Translations under genes and position numbers: made by a program
Assembly: GCA_017619655.1 (NCBI GenBank)
Contig: JAFZRV010000001.1
Location: 124,001-188,000 of the forward strand
DNA from: Bacteroidales bacterium
GTDB taxonomy: Bacteria > Bacteroidota > Bacteroidia > Bacteroidales > UBA932
Direction: 5' to 3'
Length of the DNA: 64,000 nt
Shown here: piece after piece, positions 15,743 to 25,151 of the stretch
Position numbering within the stretch: position 1 is the first letter of the stretch
How the letters are laid out: each line of letters opens with the position of its first letter
The notes under the pieces: model-generated
What the model was told of the DNA's origin: nothing
Database searches by the model: none
The model's input: the letters and a program-made list of their open reading frames with translations, nothing else

Positions 15743-16959
15743 CGAAGAAACTGCTGCAGATCAATCCCGTGGTCCGGCTCAACACCTCGACCGGGCGCAT
15801 CATGCGCGAGATCGGCGAACTGGCCATGGCTTCCGGCTGGGACAGCTATGTAGCCTACAGCGGTGCCCGTGACGGCATGCCGCAGCACAGCTCGCAGCTG
15901 GTGCCGGTGGGGGACAAGCTCGACCTGGCTGTCCACGCCGCAGCCACGCGGCTTTTCGACGCGCACGGACTCGCTTCGAAGCGCGGTACCCGGCAGTTCA
16001 TCGAACGCATCCGGACCATCGATCCCGACGTGATTCATATCCACAACATACACGGCTATTTCCTGAACTATCCACTACTCTTCAAGTATCTGCAGGAGAG
16101 TGGGAAGCCGGTGGTCTGGACCATCCACGACTGCTGGCTCTACACGGGGCACTGCTATTATTATTCGGCAGCCCATTGCAGCAAGTGGCAGACGGGCTGC
16201 GGCCATTGCCCGCAGAAACGCGCTTTCCCGGCCAGCTGGCTCTTCGACCGCTCCGCCCGCAACCTGCGCGACAAGCAGCGGGCCTTCGGCGCGCTCGAAA
16301 ACCTGACCATCGTTCCCGTCTCCGACTGGATCCGACAGGAGATGGCTTCATCCATCCTGGCCGACAAGCATTATCAGGTGATTCACAACGGCATAGACCT
16401 GGATACCTTCCGGCCCGAAGCGGAGGAAGCGGAGGGGAAGGCGGAAGGGACGCAGATTCTGGGCGTGGCCAGCATCTGGCTCGAGGAAAAGGGTTGGAGC
16501 GACCTCATGCGCCTGGCCGGCCAGTTGCGCACCGGCGAAAAGCTGGTGCTGGTGGGCCGCACCACCGAAGAGCAGCGCCGCCAGCTCCCGGCCGGCGTGG
16601 AACTGATCGAACGAACCGAAAATATCGGCCGTCTGGCCGCGTTGTATGCCCGCTCGACGGTGTTCGTGAATCCTACCTGGCAGGACAATTATCCGACGGT
16701 CAACCTGGAGGCCATCGCCTGCGGCACGCCCGTGGTGACCTACCGGACCGGCGGCAGCGTGGAATCGGTGACCGACGGTACCGGTTTCGTGGTGGAGCAG
16801 GGCGATGTCGACGGCATGCTCGCGCGGGTGCGCGAACTGGCCGCCGCCGACCGGGCTGCCACGACGGACCGCTGTCGCGCGTGGGCGCTGGCCCATTTCC
16901 GCAAAGAAGACTGTTATCAGCATTATATTCGGCTCTATGAAGATCTTACAACTCGGTAA
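15739..16959 (+). CDS. GT4 family glycosyltransferase with WcaC-like cysteine motif
   Basis: The 406-residue protein is a GT-B enzyme: VVRLNTSTGRIMREIGELA at the start, DCWLYTGHCYYYS followed by GCGHCPQ around residues 130-160 as in the WcaC/colanic-acid-type branch, and FVNPTWQDNYPTVNLEAIACG with the donor motif. The clustered Cys and His could bind metal; that is an inference. The ATG at 15739 lies in the ATGA overlap; the frame is open 30 bases further upstream but that extension is inside the previous gene. The stop lies 23 bases into the next gene. Confidence 0.86.
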   Translation: MTKKLLQINPVVRLNTSTGRIMREIGELAMASGWDSYVAYSGARDGMPQHSSQLVPVGDKLDLAVHAAATRLFDAHGLASKRGTRQFIERIRTIDPDVIHIHNIHGYFLNYPLLFKYLQESGKPVVWTIHDCWLYTGHCYYYSAAHCSKWQTGCGHCPQKRAFPASWLFDRSARNLRDKQRAFGALENLTIVPVSDWIRQEMASSILADKHYQVIHNGIDLDTFRPEAEEAEGKAEGTQILGVASIWLEEKGWSDLMRLAGQLRTGEKLVLVGRTTEEQRRQLPAGVELIERTENIGRLAALYARSTVFVNPTWQDNYPTVNLEAIACGTPVVTYRTGGSVESVTDGTGFVVEQGDVDGMLARVRELAAADRAATTDRCRAWALAHFRKEDCYQHYIRLYEDLTTR

Positions 16960-18091
16960 ATTTTATCCGATCCGCGGCGGCGTCGAAAAGGTGATGTGGG
17001 ATTTGACCTGGGGTCTCGCCGAGCGAGGCATTCCCTGCGACATGCTCTGCGCCTATATGAAGACGGATCCCGTGGACCCGGAACACCAGGACCTCTGCCG
17101 CGAGACGGAAGACGGCCGGGAGATCACCCTCGGTCCTTACGGACGGGTGATCTGCGTACCGGCCGAGGCCATGAAGGCCAAGACCATGCTGTCGAAGGCC
17201 ATGATCAAATGGCTGCGGAAGCATGCCGCCGAATATGACATCATCCATGTGCACCATCCCGACCCGATGGCGGCCCTCGCCCTGTTGCTCAGCGGCTACA
17301 AGGGCCGGGTATTCCTGCACTGGCACAGCGATATCCTGACTCAGAAAGTCCTGCTGTTCTTCTACAGCCCTCTCCAGCGCTGGCTGATCCATCGCGCCGA
17401 GCGCATCATCGGCACTTCGCCGGTCTATATCCGCGAGTCCCGCGACCTGAGCCGGGTCCAGCACAAAGTAATCTGCGTGCCCATCGGCATCGTTCCGGTG
17501 GTCTATGACTACCGGGCCGCCGAGGCCATCCGCGCTTCGATGCCCGGCAAGAAACTGGTCTTTGCCCTGGGCCGTCTGGTGCCGTATAAGGATTTTGCCA
17601 CGTTGGTGGAGGCGGCGAAGTATCTGAGCGACGACTATCGCGTCCTGATCGGCGGTTACGGACCGTTGAAGGATGAATTGCAACAGCAGATCGACAGCAA
17701 CGGTCTGCAGGAGAAAGTCCGTTTGCTGGGCTATCTGGAAACCTGGGACGTGCCCAACTGGTTCGGTGCCTGCGACGTGTTCGTCCTGAGTTCGGACCGC
17801 CGCACCGAAGCCTTCGGCGTGGTGCAGATCGAAGCCATGTCCTGCGGCAAGCCCATCGTGGCCACGTTGATTCCCCATTCCGGGGTGTCGTGGGTCAACG
17901 ACAACGGCGTGTCCGGTCTCAACGTGCGCCCGCACGATTATAAAGGCATCGCCGCGGCCATCCAGCAGATCTGCGACGATCCGGATACTTACCTGCAGTT
18001 CTCGGCCGGCGCCATGGAGCGCTTCGAGACTCTGTTCACTTCCCGAGAAATGATCGACAAAATTATCAAGATATATGAAAACAAACTGTAA
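16937..18091 (+). CDS. GT4 family glycosyltransferase
   Basis: The 384-residue protein starts MKILQLGKFYPIRGGVEKVMW, the usual glycine-rich acceptor loop, and has IHVHHPDPMAA, LVFALGRLVPYKDF and RTEAFGVVQIEAMSCGKP in the donor domain. It is the third GT4 enzyme in a row and the last before the export genes. The ATG at 16937 overlaps the preceding gene by 23 bases, and the next gene begins 17 bases before its stop. Confidence 0.86.
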   Translation: MKILQLGKFYPIRGGVEKVMWDLTWGLAERGIPCDMLCAYMKTDPVDPEHQDLCRETEDGREITLGPYGRVICVPAEAMKAKTMLSKAMIKWLRKHAAEYDIIHVHHPDPMAALALLLSGYKGRVFLHWHSDILTQKVLLFFYSPLQRWLIHRAERIIGTSPVYIRESRDLSRVQHKVICVPIGIVPVVYDYRAAEAIRASMPGKKLVFALGRLVPYKDFATLVEAAKYLSDDYRVLIGGYGPLKDELQQQIDSNGLQEKVRLLGYLETWDVPNWFGACDVFVLSSDRRTEAFGVVQIEAMSCGKPIVATLIPHSGVSWVNDNGVSGLNVRPHDYKGIAAAIQQICDDPDTYLQFSAGAMERFETLFTSREMIDKIIKIYENKL

Positions 18092-18851
18092 ATGGTGGAT
18101 TTGGGCATTGATGATCATCTTGTCCATATCCTGTACAACCCCTTCACAGCTCGGCTACCTGCGGGACCTGGAATACAATGTCCCCATGGCGGCACAGCCG
18201 GCGCCGGAACTTCGCCTGAAAGTCGATGACCGGCTCAGCATCCAGGTCTTCGCCGACGAGCCGGAACTGGCCTCACCGTTCAACACCATTCTTCTCCAGC
18301 GCATCAAGGAGACGACCGGTACTCCGCTGCGAGGGACGACGTATGGCGTCGATGCGAGCGGCAACATCGATTTCCCGGTGCTGGGCGCCGTCCACGTAGA
18401 AGGGAAAACCCTCCGGGAAGTGAAAGAAGAGCTGGAGGGCCAGATCATCTCCCACGGCTATATCAAGAATCCGATGGTGAAGGTGGAATTGGAAAATTTC
18501 ACCGTCACGGTCCTGGGAGAGACAGGCCAGCGTGTGCTGGAGGTCCAATCCAACAGCATCAACATCCTGGAAGCTCTTTCCTATACCGGCGGTACGAACC
18601 AGAATTCCAAGATTCCCGACGTGATGGTGGTGCGGACCGAGAACGGCCAGCGTACGGCCTATACGGTCAACCTCCAGTCCAAGTCGCTCTACGATTCCCC
18701 CGCTTTCTGGCTGCAGCAGAACGACGTGCTCTATGTGAAGCCGCGCGGCGTCCGCCTTTCCTCCGGCGGCGACCTATTCCTGAAGATTTTCGCTCCGGCC
18801 ATCTCCGCTATCTCTGCCATCGCCTATATGCTCCTCTGGACATCCCGATAA
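18075..18851 (+). CDS. Wza-type polysaccharide export lipoprotein
   Basis: The 258-residue protein has a lipoprotein signal ending LSISC (Cys20), a poly-export domain (LRLKVDDRLSIQVFADEPEL, then GTTYGVDASGNIDFPVLGAV), an SLBB-like segment around residues 140-180, and a hydrophobic C-terminal helix (FAPAISAISAIAYMLLWTSR) matching the outer-membrane-spanning helix of Wza. It forms the outer-membrane channel for the polymer. It is followed after four bases by the Wzc gene, its usual partner. Confidence 0.9.
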   Translation: MKTNCKWWIWALMIILSISCTTPSQLGYLRDLEYNVPMAAQPAPELRLKVDDRLSIQVFADEPELASPFNTILLQRIKETTGTPLRGTTYGVDASGNIDFPVLGAVHVEGKTLREVKEELEGQIISHGYIKNPMVKVELENFTVTVLGETGQRVLEVQSNSINILEALSYTGGTNQNSKIPDVMVVRTENGQRTAYTVNLQSKSLYDSPAFWLQQNDVLYVKPRGVRLSSGGDLFLKIFAPAISAISAIAYMLLWTSR

Positions 18852-18855
18852 GCCT

Positions 18856-21279
18856 ATGAAAAAGAATGCATCCCAAAAAGTGACGCGCAGCGAGCAGGTC
18901 AACCTGGTCGATATCGTCTATTACCTGCTGGCAAACTGGATCTGGTTTGTCGTCTGCATGATTCTGGCGCTTGGCATCGGCTATCTGATTTACGCAAGGA
19001 AGCCGCTGGTCTATACCAACAAGGTGACGGCCATCCTGAAAGATCCGAGCCAGGGCGTAACCCGTTCCGCCCGGCTCGATACGTACGACAACATGATCAA
19101 TGCCGTGTCCGTGAGCTACGAAGAGCTCCAGCTCAAGTCGTGGACCTTGATGATGGAGGTTGTCGAAGAGCTGGGCATCGACGTCAGCTATACCGAACAT
19201 ATCAAGTTCCGTGATGTCGAGCGCTATACGGCCCAAGGGCCCTTTGTCGTCAAGTTTTCCCGTGAAGTGGATGATCCCGGATTGTTCGATATCCATGTGA
19301 CGCCGCTGGAAGGAGAGATTATCCGCATTGATATGGGAAAGGCCGGCATGCAGGTGGCCGCCTTTGGCGATACGGTTCGCTTGGGGAAAGGAAAAGTGGT
19401 ATTTTATCCGACAGACAACTATGGCCCCAATTCTTATAATATTCCTATCCATGTCAGGCGTGAGGAAGAATATGTGGTCGCCAATCGCTTTGTCAATCAG
19501 CTTTCCGTTACGCACAAAGAGGGCATCCTGACGCTGGTGATGCGGGATGGAAACGCCCACCGTCTGGCGGATATCCTGAATATGCTGGTAGTCAAGTACA
19601 ATGAAGAGGCCATCCGTGAAAAGAACAAGGTGGCGGTCAATACGGCCGATTTCATTGAGGAACGCCTGCAGATCATCGAGGAGGAACTGGGCGGCGTCGA
19701 AGGCAATCTGGCCCGTTTCCAGCGTTCCAACCAGTTGATGGATGTGGATGAAGCGGCCTTCAACTACCTCACGGAAAGCCGTACTTTCAACAACGAGATC
19801 ATCGAAATCGAAACCCGGATGTCGCTGGCCTCCCACCTTCGCGACTACATCCTGGAGGCGGCGGACGATTTCCAGATGATTCCGGCCAATACCGGCCTGG
19901 ACGATCCGAACCTGGAAAGAGCCATCAACCAGTACAACGAGCTGCTGATGCGGCGTGACGAACTGATCGCGGCCAGCAGCAAGGAAAGTCCTGCGGTCAA
20001 GAAGATGGAGAACTCGATGGTCCTGCAGCGGAACGACGTCCTCGGGCTCATCCAGAACCTGCAGAACAGTCTGAAGCTTTCCCGGAACGACCTCGCCAAA
20101 CGGGAGGACGCTTCCATCCGGAAGTATGCGTCCATGCCGGCCAAGGCGCGCGAGATGGTGGAGATCGAACGTCAGCAGTCCATCAAGGAAGCCCTGTATA
20201 TCTTCCTGCTCAACAAACGGGAGGAGAACGCCCTTTCTCAGGCGATGGCAGATGACAATATCAAAGCTGTCGACCCTGCCGTGGTCTGGTATTCGCCCTC
20301 ATCCCCCAATAAGAAGAAAGTCGCGATTCTTTCTTTCCTGGCCGGCCTTCTGATTCCGGTCGTCATCTTGATCGCCCGCCTCTTCCTCGATACGAAGATC
20401 CGGACGCGCAAGGAGATCGAAGAAAACATCGACGTACCGTTCCTGGCCGAGATTCCGTACAACCGCGAGTTACGGAACTTCATGTGGAAGGAAAAGTATC
20501 GCTTGAAGGGATCGAAGGAGCCGTCGCCGTTCGTGTATCAATCCAACTCGCGCAGCATCTTCACCGAAGCCATGCGCATGATGTGTACCAACCTGGCCTT
20601 CCTCGATCCGGACTGCGTGTTGCCGATGGTGGTCGGCACCACGTCGTACTCGTCGCATTCGGGCAAGACCTTCATCGTGGCGAACATGGCGGCTTGCCTG
20701 GCCGATGCGAAGAAGCGGGTGGTCCTCGTGGATACCGACATGCGGAAGCGCTCGCTCTCCGGAGAGCTGGAGCTGAAGCATAAGACGAAAGGCCTGTCGA
20801 ACTACCTCTACGACCTGGACTTGCAACTCGACGACATCCTCCACAAGGAGGTCAAGCCGGGTATCGACTTCATCCCGGCCGGCTCCACGCCGCCCAATCC
20901 GGGTGAGTTGCTGAGCCGTCCGCGTTTCGACGAGCTGATCAAGCAGCTGCGTGATCAATATGACTACATCCTGCTCGACGGCGTTCCGGTTCAGATGCTG
21001 TCTGAGCCGCTGATCGTCAACCGCGTGGTCGACTGCAACCTCTTCGTCCTGCGCAGCGGCCAGCTCGACCGCCGTATCCTCCCGCAGCTCGACGAACTCA
21101 ACGAAAACCGTCACCTGACCAACATGGCCATCGTGTTCAACGGTCCCGAGATCAAGCGCCGCCACGGCTGGGGCTTCGGATCCTACGGCTATGGTTACGG
21201 CTATGGCTACGGCAACAGCTACAGTGCCTACGAGGAGGAGAAAAAGAAATCGTTCTGGAAACGTCTCTTTAACAAATGA
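18856..21279 (+). CDS. Wzc-type chain-length determinant / BY-kinase
   Basis: The 807-residue inner-membrane protein combines a Wzz domain (first helix about residues 30-50), a long coiled-coil periplasmic part, a second helix near residues 493-515 (VAILSFLAGLLIPVVILIA) and a bacterial tyrosine kinase domain. The kinase shows Walker A SYSSHSGKT with Lys604, Walker A' VLVDTDMRK with Asp626 and Asp628, and Walker B ILLDG with Asp708. The tail has seven tyrosines between 777 and 792, alternating with glycine, for autophosphorylation. It controls polymer length and export with Wza. No separate tyrosine phosphatase of the Wzb type is nearby; the HAD gene that follows is of another family. Confidence 0.92.
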   Translation: MKKNASQKVTRSEQVNLVDIVYYLLANWIWFVVCMILALGIGYLIYARKPLVYTNKVTAILKDPSQGVTRSARLDTYDNMINAVSVSYEELQLKSWTLMMEVVEELGIDVSYTEHIKFRDVERYTAQGPFVVKFSREVDDPGLFDIHVTPLEGEIIRIDMGKAGMQVAAFGDTVRLGKGKVVFYPTDNYGPNSYNIPIHVRREEEYVVANRFVNQLSVTHKEGILTLVMRDGNAHRLADILNMLVVKYNEEAIREKNKVAVNTADFIEERLQIIEEELGGVEGNLARFQRSNQLMDVDEAAFNYLTESRTFNNEIIEIETRMSLASHLRDYILEAADDFQMIPANTGLDDPNLERAINQYNELLMRRDELIAASSKESPAVKKMENSMVLQRNDVLGLIQNLQNSLKLSRNDLAKREDASIRKYASMPAKAREMVEIERQQSIKEALYIFLLNKREENALSQAMADDNIKAVDPAVVWYSPSSPNKKKVAILSFLAGLLIPVVILIARLFLDTKIRTRKEIEENIDVPFLAEIPYNRELRNFMWKEKYRLKGSKEPSPFVYQSNSRSIFTEAMRMMCTNLAFLDPDCVLPMVVGTTSYSSHSGKTFIVANMAACLADAKKRVVLVDTDMRKRSLSGELELKHKTKGLSNYLYDLDLQLDDILHKEVKPGIDFIPAGSTPPNPGELLSRPRFDELIKQLRDQYDYILLDGVPVQMLSEPLIVNRVVDCNLFVLRSGQLDRRILPQLDELNENRHLTNMAIVFNGPEIKRRHGWGFGSYGYGYGYGYGNSYSAYEEEKKKSFWKRLFNK

Positions 21280-21671
21280 CCATTGCGGTAGATTTTGACG
21301 GCACGATCGTCGAATACGCCTATCCGGAGATCGGAAAGGAGAAGCCGTTTGCCATCCAATGCCTGAAACAACTTCAGGAGGAAGGCAACCGGCTGATCCT
21401 TTGGACCTCCCGGGAAGACAAGCAGCTGGAGGAGGCCGTGGCGTTCTGCCACGAGCGCGGGCTGGATTTCTATGCGGTCAACAGCAACCAGCCCGACGAC
21501 GCCCTTTTCAAGCGCACGTCCGCCAAGGTGATCGCCGACGTCTATATCGACGACCGCAACCTGGGCGGCATCCCCGAATGGGGAGAGATCTATGCGATGA
21601 TCGGTACCATGCGTGCCGAGCGGCACGCCCGACACAAAAAGAAATCCATCTTCCCCTGGCGCCGGCATTAA
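21276..21671 (+). CDS. HAD-superfamily hydrolase (small, BT_0820-like)
   Basis: The 131-residue protein starts with the HAD nucleophile motif DFDGT (residues 6-10), then LILWTSRED (motif II) and ADVYIDDRNLGG (motif III/IV acidic pair). There is no cap domain, so it probably acts on a phosphorylated macromolecule or exposed substrate. Its ATG lies in the Wzc stop (ATGA), so it is the last gene of the polysaccharide operon. A role in removing phosphate from a glycan precursor is possible but unproven. Confidence 0.8.
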   Translation: MTIAVDFDGTIVEYAYPEIGKEKPFAIQCLKQLQEEGNRLILWTSREDKQLEEAVAFCHERGLDFYAVNSNQPDDALFKRTSAKVIADVYIDDRNLGGIPEWGEIYAMIGTMRAERHARHKKKSIFPWRRH

Positions 21672-21681
21672 GGCCGGCGCC
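21658..21681 (+). terminator. Hairpin between convergent genes, possible bidirectional terminator
   Basis: A 9-bp perfect stem (21658-21666 with 21673-21681) and 6-base loop overlaps the stop codon of the HAD gene. There is no T tract on either side, so intrinsic termination is uncertain. It lies where the polysaccharide operon meets the convergent glsB gene. Confidence 0.35.
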
Positions 21682-21689
21682 GGCCCTGG

Positions 21690-22682
21690 CTACTTGTTGC
21701 GCAGAAGCCGCATCTTGTAGCGGCTCAGGGCCGGGAAGTTGAGGTGGCGCCGCACCTTGTCCGGGTGCATCTCGTCGAACTTGATGAGGATGCCCGCCTC
21801 GATGACATCACCGAATTCGTCGTTGATGCCAGCGCCGAACGACTTCATCGTCGGCGACATATTCATGTACGTATTGACCAGCGGGGGAATATTGACGCCC
21901 ATCTGCTGGATTTCCCGCTTGAGGATCTTGTAGTCGGCTGCGAAGTCGTCTTCGGTGAAGATTTTGCCGAAGTCGCTCGACATCGTGATTTTGACAGGGT
22001 TCTTGGGGATGACCATGCGGTCGAAACGTTCCTGCAGCTCGGCTTCCCAGGAGCCGAAATGCTTGCGCAGGAAGTAGAGCAGCATGGCCAGGCCGCGCTC
22101 CGGGAATGACGGGTAGATGGTCATTTTTCCGAAGAAGTATTCCATCCGGCCCTTGTAGAGCACGATGAGGCCGCCCAGGCCGTCGAACAGGTTGTCGAGG
22201 GCGTAAAGGCTTTTCATGCCCTGTTCGGAGCTCTGGTACTCCGGACGGATGAAGGAGCGGCTGAGCTCGATGGTCCGCAGGAAACCGTTGCGCAGGTAGC
22301 GCTGGGTGAAGCGGAACAGGTGGGAAGAGGGCATGATGGGCTGGCCGAATCGGTCGTACATCACGTCGTCGCCCAGCACGTAGCGGTAGCCGCCGATGAT
22401 GCACTCGGCCTCCGGATCCCAGAGGACGAGCTGCTTGTATTTGAAGGCCGGGTCCAGATCGAAGGCGTCGAGGTCGACTTCTTTGCCGGTGCCGCCGCCG
22501 CCTTCGCGGAAAGCGATTTCGCGCAGGCGTCCGATTTCGAGCATGATGTTGGGCGCGCTCTGGTTGTCGATGATATAGAGTTTGTTCCCGGCGTGGTTGG
22601 TGTCGCGCAGGAAACATTTATCGGTAAGCTCCTGTTTCAGCAGTTCTTTGTCGACAGGGGCGATGATGGTTTTAGCTTTCAT
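21690..22682 (-). CDS. glsB: Glycine/amino-acid N-acyltransferase GlsB-like
   Basis: The 330-residue protein matches the Bacteroidota GNAT-fold N-acyltransferase that makes monoacyl glycine (GlsB of Bacteroides thetaiotaomicron) and is related to OlsB. Visible features are MLEIGRLREIAFREGGGG, then LWDPEAECIIGGYRYVLG, and FRTIELSRSF-like acyl-binding sequence (LRTIELSRSFIRPEYQ). It would join a 3-hydroxyacyl group from acyl-ACP to glycine as the first step of glycine or serine-glycine lipids. It overlaps the 3' end of the glsA-like gene by 11 bases, as expected for a two-gene operon. Confidence 0.8.
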   Translation of the reverse strand: MKAKTIIAPVDKELLKQELTDKCFLRDTNHAGNKLYIIDNQSAPNIMLEIGRLREIAFREGGGGTGKEVDLDAFDLDPAFKYKQLVLWDPEAECIIGGYRYVLGDDVMYDRFGQPIMPSSHLFRFTQRYLRNGFLRTIELSRSFIRPEYQSSEQGMKSLYALDNLFDGLGGLIVLYKGRMEYFFGKMTIYPSFPERGLAMLLYFLRKHFGSWEAELQERFDRMVIPKNPVKITMSSDFGKIFTEDDFAADYKILKREIQQMGVNIPPLVNTYMNMSPTMKSFGAGINDEFGDVIEAGILIKFDEMHPDKVRRHLNFPALSRYKMRLLRNK

Positions 22683-23502
22683 GCATTTCCGTATTTTTCA
22701 GCTCATAGACTTTCTCCCGTACCCAGGCGGCCCACTCCGCGTCACGTTTTTCATCGGTGAAGGTCTGCCAGGGGATGGGCTTGCCGAACACGAGCGTATA
22801 GGACTTGTGCTGGGTCTTGTACAGCTCGTCGGGAAGTGTGAGCATGGCAATGTTCAATTTGAGTTTCAGCAAGTTGCGCAGCTTGTCGATGCGGTAGAAG
22901 CGCTTGGAGTTCTCGCCGCTGAACCAGACGGGCACGACGTCGCGGTGCGACATCCGGCTCTTGGTGATGAAGGTCTTCTTCCAGGGGAGGTCCTGCACCA
23001 CGCCGTCGATCTTGCGGGAGCAGAGACCGGCCGGGAAGATGATGACCTGGCGGTCGGAATTGAACGCGTCGTTGATTTTTCCGACCAGGTCGGCGCTCTG
23101 GCCGCCAAGCTTGTTGACGGGCACGGTGTATTCGGCAATGGGCTTGATGGCCATCAGCAGGTCGTTGGCGGGAATGACGATGTTGCCGTCAAACTTGCGG
23201 CCCACCTGGCCGATGACGCTCAGGGCGTCGATGCCGCCCAGCGGATGGTTGCCGGCGAAGGTATAGCGTCCGTCGTCCGGGATGTTCTCCAACCCCTTGA
23301 CGGTCAGGTGCACGTCGTAGTAGACCAGTGCCTGTTCGGCGAACTCGACACCGAGCCAGCCTTGCTTCAGGTAGCCGTTCATGTGGTCCTGGTGGATGAA
23401 TTTCTTGAGCCAGCGGACGAGGGGTTTGGGTATCTTCTTGTCGCCGAATCGGTTTTCGACGATGGCGTCCAGATCGAGAATGACGGTTTCGTTGACAGGC
23501 AT
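22672..23502 (-). CDS. glsA: Glycine-lipid O-acyltransferase GlsA-like (PlsC fold)
   Basis: The 276-residue protein is a lysophospholipid-acyltransferase-type enzyme. It has FAGNHPLGGIDALSVIG at about residues 80-97, then RQVIIFPAGLCSRK, the usual binding block. In glycine-lipid synthesis GlsA adds the second acyl group to the hydroxyl of monoacyl glycine. The histidine and aspartate of its first motif are five residues apart rather than the canonical four. The start at ATG 23502 (MPVNETVILDLD) is chosen because a reverse -7 box sits at 23538-23545; the longer frame to 23550 would begin upstream of transcription. Confidence 0.8.
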   Translation of the reverse strand: MPVNETVILDLDAIVENRFGDKKIPKPLVRWLKKFIHQDHMNGYLKQGWLGVEFAEQALVYYDVHLTVKGLENIPDDGRYTFAGNHPLGGIDALSVIGQVGRKFDGNIVIPANDLLMAIKPIAEYTVPVNKLGGQSADLVGKINDAFNSDRQVIIFPAGLCSRKIDGVVQDLPWKKTFITKSRMSHRDVVPVWFSGENSKRFYRIDKLRNLLKLKLNIAMLTLPDELYKTQHKSYTLVFGKPIPWQTFTDEKRDAEWAAWVREKVYELKNTEMHES

Positions 23503-23537
23503 GGGTACGAAGTGGTCGACAATAAGCGTTAGAAACA

Positions 23538-23575
23538 CAAAAATAATCATTCTTTACAAGAATTAGCTATTTTTG
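23538..23575. promoter_or_regulatory. Divergent promoters for glsA (reverse) and the GH3-like gene (forward)
   Basis: TATTTTTG occurs on the reverse strand at 23538-23545 and again on the forward strand at 23568-23575. Both match TAnnTTTG. Each rules out the longest possible start of its gene and supports starts at 23502 and 23598. No good -33 element was found for either. Confidence 0.6.
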
Positions 23576-23597
23576 CATGATAATTAAACCGAAAACC

Positions 23598-25151
23598 ATG
23601 CCCGTACCCCTTTTAGGAACCATCATCAAAGCGGCCGCCGAGCTGAAAAACATTCCGGTGGAGCGCAGACAGCGTCGCGTCAAGCCCGTGAAAGCACAGG
23701 AGAAAGAGTTGAAGAAACTGCTGCGCAAGGCGCGCGACACGGAGTTCGGACGGGCCTATCATTTTTCGGAAATCCTCCGCTCCGGCAATATCCGGGAGTC
23801 GTTCCGCCGCCGGGTCCCCGTGTTCGACTACAACAAGATGCACGACCAGTGGTGGTACCGCTCGCTGAACGGGGAGCGCGACGTCTGCTGGCCCGGCCGG
23901 GTCAAGTACTTTGCCCTGAGCAGCGGCACGTCCGAGGCTTCCAGCAAGTATATCCCCATCACCCGCGCCCTGAATTCCTCCATTACGAAAGCGAGCCTCC
24001 GGCAGCTGGTTTCGGCTGTCCGCTATGATTTCCCGGCCGAGTTCTACAACAAGGGCGTCCTGATGATCGGCGGCAGCACCGACCTGTCCTACAGCCGCGC
24101 CGGCGGTTATTATGCGGGCGACCTGTCGGGCATCTCGGCCAGCCGCATCCCCAAGTGGTTCGAATTCTTTTACAAGCCGGGCGCGCGCATATCGAAGATC
24201 AAGGACTGGTCGGAGAAGCTCGACGAAATGGTCAAGGCCGCTCCGAAGTGGGACATCGGTGTCGTGGTCGGCGTGCCGGCCTGGGTGCAGATCCTGCTGG
24301 AGCGCATCATCCAGGAATATCATCTCAACACCATCCACGACCTGTGGCCGAACCTGCGGGTGTATGTCCACAGCGGCGTGGCCTTCGCGCCCTACGAAAA
24401 GAGTTTCGACCGCATCTTCGGCAAGGAAGTCATCCTGGTGGAAAGCTACCTGGCTTCCGAAGGATACATCGCCTACCAGGTCGACCTCAAGCGCCGCGTG
24501 ATGCAGCTCCTGGTCGACAACGGCATCTATTTCGAGTTCGTTCCCTTCAACGGGATGAACTTCAATGACAACGGCGAGATCGTGGCCCAGCCCGAGACCC
24601 TGACCCTGTCGGAGGTGAAGGAGGGTGTCGATTACGCCCTGCTGCTCTCCACCTGTGCGGGAACCTGGCGCTACCTGATCGGCGACACCATCCGCTTCCT
24701 CGACAAGGATGCCTGCGACATCGTCATCACGGGCCGCACGAAACAGTTCCTGAGCATCACGGGCGAGCACCTGTCCCAGGACAACATCACCCGGGCCGTG
24801 GAGATGCTCTCCGAAGAGATGGGCGTGACGATTACGGAGTTTACCGTGGCGGGCGAGGAGCACGGCACGATGTACGCCCACCACTGGTATCTGGGCAGCG
24901 ACGACCCCATCGATCCGCAGGAGGCCATCCGGAAGATAGACGGCTATCTCTGCCGGCTCAACGACGACTATGCCGTGGAGCGCACCGAGGCCATCCGCGA
25001 GCTTTATATCGACGTACTGCCCACGCACGTGTTCTATAACTTCATGGAAGAGAAGATCGGCAAGTGGGGCGGCGCGACCAAGTTCCCCCGCGTGCTGAAA
25101 GGGGAGCGCTACGCCATGTGGCAGGATTATGTAGCATCCCTGAAGAAGTAA
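23598..25151 (+). CDS. GH3-family acyl-acid amido synthetase-like protein (copy 1)
   Basis: The 517-residue protein belongs to the GH3 branch of acyl-adenylate enzymes. It shows the ATP/AMP loop SSGTSEASSKYIP (about residues 112-124), the motif ESYLASEGYIAYQ and WRYLIGDTIRF near residue 360. Plant GH3 enzymes join carboxylic acids to amino acids through an acyl-AMP; bacterial substrates are mostly unknown. It starts at ATG 23598 (MPVPLLG) since the -7 box lies at 23568-23575. Its stop overlaps the LysE start (TAATG), so it is probably co-transcribed with an exporter. Confidence 0.82.
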   Translation: MPVPLLGTIIKAAAELKNIPVERRQRRVKPVKAQEKELKKLLRKARDTEFGRAYHFSEILRSGNIRESFRRRVPVFDYNKMHDQWWYRSLNGERDVCWPGRVKYFALSSGTSEASSKYIPITRALNSSITKASLRQLVSAVRYDFPAEFYNKGVLMIGGSTDLSYSRAGGYYAGDLSGISASRIPKWFEFFYKPGARISKIKDWSEKLDEMVKAAPKWDIGVVVGVPAWVQILLERIIQEYHLNTIHDLWPNLRVYVHSGVAFAPYEKSFDRIFGKEVILVESYLASEGYIAYQVDLKRRVMQLLVDNGIYFEFVPFNGMNFNDNGEIVAQPETLTLSEVKEGVDYALLLSTCAGTWRYLIGDTIRFLDKDACDIVITGRTKQFLSITGEHLSQDNITRAVEMLSEEMGVTITEFTVAGEEHGTMYAHHWYLGSDDPIDPQEAIRKIDGYLCRLNDDYAVERTEAIRELYIDVLPTHVFYNFMEEKIGKWGGATKFPRVLKGERYAMWQDYVASLKK

